From: DTU089 sp964421815
GTDB taxonomy: Bacteria > Bacillota > Clostridia > Oscillospirales > Acutalibacteraceae
Reading direction: 5' to 3'
NCBI GenBank assembly: GCA_964421815.1
Contig: CAYQYT010000020.1
Location: forward strand, 1-25,619
DNA length: 25,619 nucleotides
The position numbers and the translations under genes were made by a program. Below the pieces are notes generated by a model, which was not told the DNA's origin, searched no databases, and was given only the letters and a program-made list of their open reading frames with translations. Shown piece by piece: positions 6,291 through 13,027 of this stretch; positions within the stretch are counted from its first letter, which is position 1; each line of letters starts with the position of its first letter.

Positions 6291-8896
6291 TTTGTATCGT
6301 ACCAGGTTTTGCCGTATTGCACATCAACTGTAAAGGGTACTGCCATTTTACAGGCTCCCTCCATGGTTTCCTTGAGAAGTGCGGCAATTTCTTCCTTGTC
6401 CTTTTCGGGTGCTTCTATAATCAGTTCATCGTGAACCTGCATAATGAGTTTTGACTCCGGAAAATCCTTTTTAAGCCTTTCATATACTCTTATCATTGCA
6501 ATTTTTATTATATCGGCCGCCGTACCCTGAATGGGCATATTCATTGCAACCCTCTCGCCGAAGCCCCTGCGAATTGCATTTTTTTCACGAAGTTCGGGAA
6601 GATAACGTCTTCTGCCGAAATAGGTTTCGGCATAGCCTTTTTCTTTTGCACTTTTCTTTGCATTTTCCATAAACTCGGCAACCTTTGAATAGTTTGCAAG
6701 GTAGCCTTTGATATATCTGTCCGCTTCCGCAACAGAAGTGCCGATATCGTTTGAAAGGGAGAAAGCACCGATGCCGTAAACAATGCCGAAGTTGACCGCT
6801 TTCGCCTTTCGTCTGTCGGCGGGGCTGACATTTTCAAGAGGTACACCCATAACCTGTGAAGCGGTAATGGAGTGAATGTCGGCACCGCTGAGGAATGCGT
6901 TAATCATTGTTTCGTCCCCTGCGAGAGCGGCAAGAACCCTAAGTTCAATCTGTGAATAGTCCGCATCCACAAGCACGCATCCATCTTTTGCAACGAAGAA
7001 TTTTCTAAGTTCCCTGCCCTGCTCCGTTCTTACGGGAATATTCTGCAAATTGGGCTCTGCGGAAGAAATTCTGCCCGTACGCGTTTCCGTCTGGTTAAGG
7101 GTGGAATGGATTCTTCCGTCGTTGTCGATAACCTTTAAGAGACCCTCGCAATAGGTGGATTTAAGTTTCGTCAATCCCCTGTATTCAAGAATTTCGTTGA
7201 TTATGGGGTGCTTGTCCCTCAAGGACTCCAAAACCTCCGCATTGGTTGAATAACCGCTTTTGGTCTTTTTGCCGTGGGGAAGATTCAGTTTGTCCTCCTC
7301 AAAAAGCACCTCGCTAAGCTGTTTGGGAGAATTCACATTGAACTCGCACCCTGCCATATTATAAATATTCTTTAACTTTTCCTCCACCTTTGAGGAGAGT
7401 ATTTCATTGTATTTCTCAATACCCTCTCTATCAACAAGGAAGCCCACCTGTTCCATGGAAGCAAGTACTTTTGCAAGGGGCAGTTCAATTTCGTTAAGGA
7501 GTTTTTCCTGGCTGTTTTCCTGAATTTCCCCGTAGAGTTTCACACTCAGGGCTTCAATATATGAACCGCTGTCAACAAAGTCCTTTTGTGCGGAATAGAA
7601 ATCTTCCAATCCGTCCGTTTCAATTTTCACGGGATTGAGGGAATACACACCCGCCAGGGTTTTCACGGAATAATCCGATGAATTAGGATTGAGCAGATAT
7701 GCCGCAAGTGAAGTGTCAAGTTTAATATTCTCCACGGTAATTCCGTTGATTTCGCAGAATCCGTAAAGTTGCTTTGAGTCGTCCGTGTATTTTTCTATAC
7801 CCGGATCCCCTAAAAAGTCTCTGACAAAGGACATAAAGGTGAAATCCCGATTTTCCGAAAGAGCCACACCCTCGGGAGTTTTAAATAAAATATATTCAAT
7901 TCCGCCCTTGTTGTATTTGACGGTAAAATATGCCTTTCCCACGGATTTCAAAGTCTTGACAAAATCATCGCAATCCGATATTTCATAGAACTTTACGGTT
8001 TTAGCATCCTTTTGCTCCGGCACTTTGTCCCGGGAAAGATTCAAACGCTCCGTAAGTTTATTCATTTCAAGGGACATTAAAAGTCCACTTGCTTTTTGGG
8101 CATCCGGCTCCTTAACCAAATAATCCTGCAAATCCGTACTGACGGGGGCTTCAAGGCAAATTCGTCCCAAGTCCTTACTTAAAAACGCATCCTCCTTTGA
8201 GGCTTCAAGTTTTGCACGAATACCCGCTTTCACGTCAATGGTATCAAGGTTTTCATAGATGTACTCAAGGGAACCGAATCTTCCGATAAGGTCCTGTGCC
8301 CCTTTTTCGCCTATGCCCGCAACTCCGGGAATATTGTCCGAGGTATCCCCCTGTATTGCCTTAATATCAATGAGTTGGGGAGGAGTAACTCCGTAGGTTT
8401 CTTTGATTTTTGAATTGTCATAGAGAACCGTTTCGGATTTCCCCATTTTTGTAGTGGCAAGAACAACATTAACATTGTCCCTTACAAGTTGAAGACTGTC
8501 CCTGTCCCCCGTTGCGATATAACAAAAATCATCCTTGCCGCAAGCCGCGGAAAGTGTACCGAGAATATCATCCGCTTCGTAGCCGGGTTTTTCAACAACC
8601 GTATAACCCAAATAGCCCAACAATTCTTTAAGGGTGGGAAACTGCTCCACAAGTTCCGTGGGAGCGGGTTTTCTCGTACCCTTGTATGCGTCATACATTT
8701 TGTGGCGGAAAGTGGGGGCTTTCACGTCAAAGGCAACGGCAACCGCCTCCGGCTTATACTCCTCTAAAAGATGGAGAAAAATGTTCATAAAGCCGAATAT
8801 TCCGTTAGTAAATCTGCCGTCCTTGGTGGTTAAAAGCCTCACTCCGTAAAATGCTCTGTTCAAAATTGAGTTTCCGTCAATTACAAGAAGTTTCAT
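6287..8896 (-). CDS. polA: DNA polymerase I
   Basis: An 869-residue family A polymerase for repair and Okazaki-fragment processing. The N-terminal 5' nuclease (about 1-290) shows 'LLVIDGNSILNRAF', 'YEADDILGTLS', 'IATGDRDSLQLV' and the helix-hairpin-helix 'GVAGIGEKGAQDLI'. The middle region (about 305-470) has the exonuclease fold position but lacks the DxE of Exo I (it reads 'KAYFTVKYNKG') and the YxxxD of Exo III, so proofreading is expected to be absent, as known for Bacillus PolA. The polymerase domain carries motif A 'DYSQIELRVLAALAGD' (about 645), the O-helix 'RRKAKAVNFGIVYG' (about 700) and motif C 'QVHDELIIEAP' (about 822). It starts 12 nt after the mreB-like stop, whose TGA is part of the TTTGAGGT ribosome site, and overlaps rimI by 4 nt. 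Confidence 0.98.
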   Translation of the reverse strand: MKLLVIDGNSILNRAFYGVRLLTTKDGRFTNGIFGFMNIFLHLLEEYKPEAVAVAFDVKAPTFRHKMYDAYKGTRKPAPTELVEQFPTLKELLGYLGYTVVEKPGYEADDILGTLSAACGKDDFCYIATGDRDSLQLVRDNVNVVLATTKMGKSETVLYDNSKIKETYGVTPPQLIDIKAIQGDTSDNIPGVAGIGEKGAQDLIGRFGSLEYIYENLDTIDVKAGIRAKLEASKEDAFLSKDLGRICLEAPVSTDLQDYLVKEPDAQKASGLLMSLEMNKLTERLNLSRDKVPEQKDAKTVKFYEISDCDDFVKTLKSVGKAYFTVKYNKGGIEYILFKTPEGVALSENRDFTFMSFVRDFLGDPGIEKYTDDSKQLYGFCEINGITVENIKLDTSLAAYLLNPNSSDYSVKTLAGVYSLNPVKIETDGLEDFYSAQKDFVDSGSYIEALSVKLYGEIQENSQEKLLNEIELPLAKVLASMEQVGFLVDREGIEKYNEILSSKVEEKLKNIYNMAGCEFNVNSPKQLSEVLFEEDKLNLPHGKKTKSGYSTNAEVLESLRDKHPIINEILEYRGLTKLKSTYCEGLLKVIDNDGRIHSTLNQTETRTGRISSAEPNLQNIPVRTEQGRELRKFFVAKDGCVLVDADYSQIELRVLAALAGDETMINAFLSGADIHSITASQVMGVPLENVSPADRRKAKAVNFGIVYGIGAFSLSNDIGTSVAEADRYIKGYLANYSKVAEFMENAKKSAKEKGYAETYFGRRRYLPELREKNAIRRGFGERVAMNMPIQGTAADIIKIAMIRVYERLKKDFPESKLIMQVHDELIIEAPEKDKEEIAALLKETMEGACKMAVPFTVDVQYGKTWYDTK

Positions 8897-8908
8897 TTAT
8901 ATAATACC

Positions 8909-9934
8909 TCAAATATTAAGTGTTTCAAGTGTTACAAAATTATAGCCGTTCTGTGCAAGGTAATTTTCCTCATCCAATGCCCTAAGGCATCCCAATGCCG
9001 CAACATTCGAGGCGTTTCCGGGGATTTTTACCTTTATGCCCGTCACATCCTCTATGTACTTATCAAGTCCGTAAAGTTGTGCCATCCCGCCGCAGAGAAA
9101 AATACCGTCATCGGTAATATCTCTTATAAGTTCCGGCGGAGTAACCTCAAGCACATCGGTTATGGCTTTGCATATTTCGTCGATACATCCGCGAATCGCA
9201 AAATTTATTTCCTGTGCCGTAACTTCAAAAAACAGCGGCATTCCGTCCGACATATCTTTACCCTTGCTGACGGCGGCGATAGTTTCGTCACGCATTTTTG
9301 CTCCGCCTATAAGGGTTTTTAACTCCTCTGCAGTGAGTCTGCCCACGTTAACTCCACGGTTAGTTTTAAGATATGTCTTTATTATTCTGTCCATATCGTC
9401 ACCGCCAACCGCAGCACTTTTGGCAACCGCAAGACTACCCATTGTTACAACACCCACACCGGTTGTTCCCGCCCCCACATTCACAATCATTGTGCCATAG
9501 GGTCTGTCCGTCATAACACCGATACCCAAAGCGGCCGCAAGAGGTTCTTCAATAAGTGTGGCTCGTCCCGCACCCGCACGCAGAATACAAGCCAGAATAT
9601 TACGTTTTTCAAGATTGGTGATTCCTGCGGGCATTGTTGCCACAACCGTAGGTTTGAAAATTTTATTTTTGCAAATTCGCTCAAGAAAAACCCTCAAAAG
9701 TTTTTCGCTGCTTTCAAGTTCCGCAACACCGCCGCTTAAAAGGGGGCGGACAAGTTTGATTGCATCGGGGCATCTACCCGTCATTTCAAAGGCTTTTTGC
9801 CCTGCTTCAAGAACCTCCCCCGTTTCCCTTTCAAGTGCTAAAACGGCGGGTTCGGCAAGGACAACACCCTTTCCCTCGGTAGCCGCAACAACGCTTCCCG
9901 TACCGATATCAAGACCGATTTTAAGACCGACCAT
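8909..9934 (-). CDS. mreB: MreB-like actin homologue (divergent)
   Basis: A 341-residue actin-fold protein of the MreB/Mbl class, which polymerises along the membrane to direct cell-wall synthesis. The nucleotide motifs are present in order: phosphate-1 'GLDIGTGSVV' (D9), the glutamate segment 'IEEPLAAALG' (E129/E130), phosphate-2 'VNVGAGTTGVGVV' (N152), 'VGGDDMDRIIKTYL' and the adenosine motif 'LCGGMAQLYGLDKYI'. Phosphate-2 normally reads D-(I/L)-G-G-G-T-T-(E/D); here Asp is Asn, the middle Gly is Ala and the acidic residue after TT is Gly. This suggests changed nucleotide hydrolysis (inference). No mreC or mreD follows; instead it heads a polA-rimI-tsaD operon. GAAGGTG lies 5 nt before the ATG. 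It could be a paralogue rather than the main MreB. Confidence 0.88.
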   Translation of the reverse strand: MVGLKIGLDIGTGSVVAATEGKGVVLAEPAVLALERETGEVLEAGQKAFEMTGRCPDAIKLVRPLLSGGVAELESSEKLLRVFLERICKNKIFKPTVVATMPAGITNLEKRNILACILRAGAGRATLIEEPLAAALGIGVMTDRPYGTMIVNVGAGTTGVGVVTMGSLAVAKSAAVGGDDMDRIIKTYLKTNRGVNVGRLTAEELKTLIGGAKMRDETIAAVSKGKDMSDGMPLFFEVTAQEINFAIRGCIDEICKAITDVLEVTPPELIRDITDDGIFLCGGMAQLYGLDKYIEDVTGIKVKIPGNASNVAALGCLRALDEENYLAQNGYNFVTLETLNI

Positions 9935-9968
9935 TTAAGCACCTTCTTTCATATAAAAATACAGTATA

Positions 9969-9997
9969 ATTATACACCCACTTCAAGTTTTTGTAAA
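9969..9997 (-). promoter_or_regulatory. Promoter of the mreB-like/polA/rimI/tsaD operon
   Basis: On the minus strand TTTACA (9997-9992) and TATAAT (9974-9969) with a 17-bp spacer. The -35 hexamer lies in the left arm of the 9990-10020 dyad. Confidence 0.8.
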
Positions 9998-10020
9998 TAA
10001 GTATTACTTATATTTACAAA
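9990..10020. promoter_or_regulatory. Inverted repeat holding both divergent -35 boxes (candidate operator)
   Basis: A 31-bp near-perfect dyad: outer arms TTTGTAAATA and TATTTACAAA, and a centre AAGTA-T-TACTT, with a 2-nt TA insertion on the right side. The arms contain the TTTACA -35 elements of the leftward mreB-like promoter and of the rightward WYL-regulator promoter. A protein bound here would block both promoters. The adjacent WYL regulator is the obvious candidate ligand (inference). Confidence 0.7.
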
Positions 10021-10041
10021 TCTATTTAATTATATTATACT
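10013..10041 (+). promoter_or_regulatory. Promoter of the WYL-domain regulator
   Basis: TTTACA (10013-10018) and TATACT (10036-10041) with a 17-bp spacer. The -35 lies in the right arm of the dyad at 9990-10020. AAGAGGTG (10067-10074) precedes the ATG at 10080. Confidence 0.7.
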
Positions 10042-10079
10042 ATCTTCACATACAGAAAAAACGTACAAGAGGTGTTATT

Positions 10080-11084
10080 ATGTCAGGTGTGCAAAAATCA
10101 AAACTGAAACTCCTTTATCTTGCAGATATTCTCAAGCAGAAAACCGACGAAGAAAACTTCTTGGCGGCAACTGAAATTTGCGAGGAATTGCAGAAATTGG
10201 ACATACCCGCAGAGAGAAAGTCCATTTACAAGGACATTGATATTTTGCGTGAATACGGCTTCGACATTATACATACCGGCTCCAAAAACCGCGGAGGTTA
10301 CTTCTTGGGTGCAAGGGATTTTGAGTTGGCGGAAATTCGTCTTCTCTCCGATGCGGTGCAGGCGGCAAACTTCATTTCCCAAAAGAAAACCAATCAACTT
10401 GTTAAAAAAATTGAAAGTTTTGCCAGCGAAAAACAGGCAAAGATTTTACATTCCCAGGTTTATGTTGATAACCGCCCCAAATGTAAGAACGAGGAAATCT
10501 ATTACACCATAAGTCTGCTTGACGAAGCAATCAGCGATAAAGTTAAGGTCAGTTTCACCTACACAAGGCGGAAAATCACCGAGGAATTCAAAACCGCCAA
10601 CGAGGACAAATCTTTCACGGTGAGTCCATACGCACTTATTTGGTCAGATGACCACTACTACCTCATTTGCAACAACGAAAAATACGATAATCTGATGCAT
10701 CTGAGAATTGACAAAATCAAGAAACTTGAGAAAACCAAGGAGCGCGCAAGGCATTTTTCCGAGGTTTCCGATTACAGAAACAATTTCGATTCCGCGGACT
10801 ATGCCGCAAAACTTTTCAATATGTACAGCGGCGAACCCAAGCCCGTTGAGTTAATTTGCGACAATGATATTCTTGAAGTAATCCTCGACCGTTTCGGTGA
10901 AAAAGCAAAAATTCAAAAATACGACGAGGACAGATTTCTTTTGAAAACCAACGCCGCAGTCAGCGACGGTCTTACAAAATGGATTGTCCAATTCGGCGGA
11001 AAAATAAAAGTAAAATCCCCCAATGATTTAATTTATGAGGTCAAGAAAAAAGCCGCCGAGATACTTGATAATTACGATGAATAA
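10080..11084 (+). CDS. WYL-domain transcriptional regulator
   Basis: A 334-residue regulator of the HTH-WYL-WCX class. The N-terminal winged helix (about 5-75) contains 'IPAERKSIYKDIDILREYGFDI'. The WYL domain (about 145-220) shows 'ISDKVKVSFTYTRR' and 'SPYALIWSDDHYYLICNNEKYDNLMHLRIDKI', with the usual arginine of the LRID segment. The C-terminal WCX extension (about 250-332) includes 'VELICDNDILEVILDRFG'. WYL domains are known to bind ligands such as nucleic acids or nucleotides and often control DNA-damage or defence genes. Here the regulator is divergent from the mreB-like/polA operon and shares a dyad with its promoter, so it may control itself and that operon (inference). The gene is monocistronic. 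Confidence 0.93.
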   Translation: MSGVQKSKLKLLYLADILKQKTDEENFLAATEICEELQKLDIPAERKSIYKDIDILREYGFDIIHTGSKNRGGYFLGARDFELAEIRLLSDAVQAANFISQKKTNQLVKKIESFASEKQAKILHSQVYVDNRPKCKNEEIYYTISLLDEAISDKVKVSFTYTRRKITEEFKTANEDKSFTVSPYALIWSDDHYYLICNNEKYDNLMHLRIDKIKKLEKTKERARHFSEVSDYRNNFDSADYAAKLFNMYSGEPKPVELICDNDILEVILDRFGEKAKIQKYDEDRFLLKTNAAVSDGLTKWIVQFGGKIKVKSPNDLIYEVKKKAAEILDNYDE

Positions 11085-11115
11085 ATAAAAAACAAAGCAC
11101 AATAAAACAAAAATA

Positions 11116-11464
11116 GGGCTGTAAATGCGTGAGTGTCCAGAGGACACTCACGCAGTTTTATTCGCCATACGGCGAGTGATATTGCTTCGCAGTTATATAA
11201 TGCTACGCATTGTGATATTGTCCTTCGGACAGTTTTATGCGAATAAAATAACACTGAAATCGAAGATTTCAATATCACTATGCCGAAAAGTGCATAATAT
11301 CACTCTTTCCGAAGGAAAGAATATCACTTGAAGTTAAAGGCACACTTACTCACCACTTTTATTGGCAGTGCAAAAAAGTAAGAGTTAATGTAGCTTTTTG
11401 CTACATTAACTCTTTTTTGTCCTTTAGAGTACGCCTCGAAAAAACTTTCGTTTTTTTACAGCCC
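11116..11464. repeat. Composite hairpin element with 10-bp terminal inverted repeats (MITE-like)
   Basis: This 349-bp element fills most of the 392-bp gap between two convergent genes. It is bounded by GGGCTGTAAA (11116-11125) and TTTACAGCCC (11455-11464). Inside are a 13-bp stem with AGA loop (11126-11154), then a 10-bp stem TTTTATTCGC / GCGAATAAAA (11156-11248) enclosing small hairpins at 11162-11175, 11181-11193, 11199-11211 and 11219-11231. Further hairpins lie at 11255-11271 and 11304-11320, and a 15-bp stem at 11380-11414. The small hairpins mostly carry TTC or GAA triloops and several are separated by GTGATAT or its complement ATATCAC. No protein is encoded and no target-site duplication was recognised. 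The arrangement suggests a non-autonomous intergenic repeat. Confidence 0.75.
11380..11414. terminator. Strong bidirectional terminator, 15-bp stem
   Basis: AAGAGTTAATGTAGC and its exact complement flank a TTTTT loop. On the plus strand the stem runs into TTTTTTG, which suits the end of the WYL-regulator transcript. On the minus strand it is followed by ACTTTTTTG, which suits the end of the amidase operon. It forms part of the composite hairpin element. Confidence 0.85.
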
Positions 11465-11476
11465 CTTTTAGATATT

Positions 11477-13024
11477 TTAAATTCCGAAGTACTCGAGAAT
11501 TCCTTTATAAATCCCCTTTGCAACGGTTTTTTGTCCCAAAGACGAATTCAAAAATTTGAAATCGCAGTTTGCCTTGGATTTTGCGTCCGAGGGCGGTGTA
11601 TAAATTGCGTTTGTATTGGAAATAAATCCGCACTCCACAAGCACCGCGGGACAGTTTTCGATTCTTGTCACCATAAACGGATAGAAATGAAAACCCCTGT
11701 CGGTCATTTTGTAGCCTGTATCCGCTTTGATTGTTTTCGGCAAATTTTTTGAAATTGCATCCGCCAAGGGTGCTGAATAATTCTTATAATAATACACCGA
11801 TGAGCCGTGAACGGATTTTGAACTTGATGAGTCAAGATGAATTGAAACAAACAAATCCGCATCGTTTTTCAAGGAATTTATTCTGCGTTCCTCGATTTCG
11901 GGAACGGAATCGCTGTCATCCCTTGAAAGAATAACCGTTGCCCCTGCTTTTTCAAGATAACTCTTTAATTTCACAGCAATTTTATAGGTGATATCTTTTT
12001 CATATACCCCCGTACCCGAGCCGGCACCGGGCTGAGCCCCGCCGTGACCCGGATCAATCTCAACAGTTCTGCCCTTTAGAGAACTTACAGGTTCCTTTAC
12101 GGAAATCACAAGGAGATTGTTTTTGTTGTAGGCGGCGGAATAGCCGTAAAAATCCCCTTCGCCTCTAAAATATATACGCAATGTCGCTGTCTTTTTCTCG
12201 CTGTTTACAATCCATTTGCAGGATTTTATTGTATCGCTGTCAGGAAAAGTCAATGAACCCTCCGCAGACTTTGTATAGTAGAAAGTAATGTCCATATACT
12301 TTCCCGTAAAGTTCCCGTCCTTTACATTAAACGCACGTCCTCCGTAGCCGCTTTCGTACTCTTGCGGCTTAACCGTTACATTAAAGGGAACTCGCCAATT
12401 AAGAGCAATATAAAACTTTGTGGAGTCCTCCTCGTATGTTACGGGGTCACGAAGTTGGGCTTTGTTATATGGCATTTGGTAACCTGTGAAAACCTTTACC
12501 TCGTTTGCATAAACCCGCCTGCCGGATTTCAAAACATAGTACTTTTTTCCGCTTGCCGAATCCGTTACGGGACCCGATTTGATATAGTCATACGTACCCT
12601 TTGGCAATGGGGAATAAAGCGGATTTGATCTATCGTTGGTGTCGGCAGAGGAAAGTGTTTCCGCACAATAAACCTTAACCTTACAAAACTTCATTTTATT
12701 TGATGACGACTGCTTTTCTTCGGGAGTGATCTGGGTGATTTTATTGAGAGTCCACTTGGGATCCAGGTCAACAGCTTTTCCCAATGCCGCCTTAACATCC
12801 GACAAATCTACAAGTCCGTCGGAATTCATATCAGCCCTTGAATACACCCCGTCATCCACATTTTTCATTGCCGAGGCAATCCTCAATATCTGCCGAACGT
12901 CCGAAAGTTTTATTATGCCGTCGGAATTCATATCGCCCTTAACATCCGCGGCAAGTCCTCTCGGGAAACCCACAAGACACAGTATAAGAAGCGATATAAC
13001 CACACGTTTTAAAATATTCTTCAT
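11477..13024 (-). CDS. Secreted N-acetylmuramoyl-L-alanine amidase with N-terminal dockerin
   Basis: A 515-residue exported hydrolase that cleaves the amide bond between muramic acid and the stem peptide. Residues 1-26 form a signal peptide. Residues 27-90 are a type I dockerin with two calcium repeats ('GDMNSDGIIKLSDVRQIL' and 'ADMNSDGLVDLSDVKAAL'). The middle region (about 110-310) is beta-rich and AMIN-like. The Amidase_3 catalytic domain (about 318-513) shows 'VEIDPGHGG' (H327), 'VYEKDI' (E342), 'SIHLDSS' (H396) and 'VECGFISN' (E464), the complete zinc and catalytic set. The start is 3 nt after the glucosaminidase stop, with GGAG inside the end of that gene, so the two are cotranscribed. 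A dockerin at the N-terminus of a wall amidase is uncommon. Confidence 0.93.
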   Translation of the reverse strand: MKNILKRVVISLLILCLVGFPRGLAADVKGDMNSDGIIKLSDVRQILRIASAMKNVDDGVYSRADMNSDGLVDLSDVKAALGKAVDLDPKWTLNKITQITPEEKQSSSNKMKFCKVKVYCAETLSSADTNDRSNPLYSPLPKGTYDYIKSGPVTDSASGKKYYVLKSGRRVYANEVKVFTGYQMPYNKAQLRDPVTYEEDSTKFYIALNWRVPFNVTVKPQEYESGYGGRAFNVKDGNFTGKYMDITFYYTKSAEGSLTFPDSDTIKSCKWIVNSEKKTATLRIYFRGEGDFYGYSAAYNKNNLLVISVKEPVSSLKGRTVEIDPGHGGAQPGAGSGTGVYEKDITYKIAVKLKSYLEKAGATVILSRDDSDSVPEIEERRINSLKNDADLFVSIHLDSSSSKSVHGSSVYYYKNYSAPLADAISKNLPKTIKADTGYKMTDRGFHFYPFMVTRIENCPAVLVECGFISNTNAIYTPPSDAKSKANCDFKFLNSSLGQKTVAKGIYKGILEYFGI

Positions 13025-13027
13025 CCC

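Noticed and set aside
6541..6885. Overlapping reading frames inside polA
   Set aside because: They lie in another frame of a clearly conserved polymerase domain and have no start signals.
11156..11320. Possible CRISPR array in the hairpin-rich intergenic region
   Set aside because: The repeated parts are very short, the arms differ from unit to unit, orientation flips midway, and there are no constant-length spacers or cas genes.
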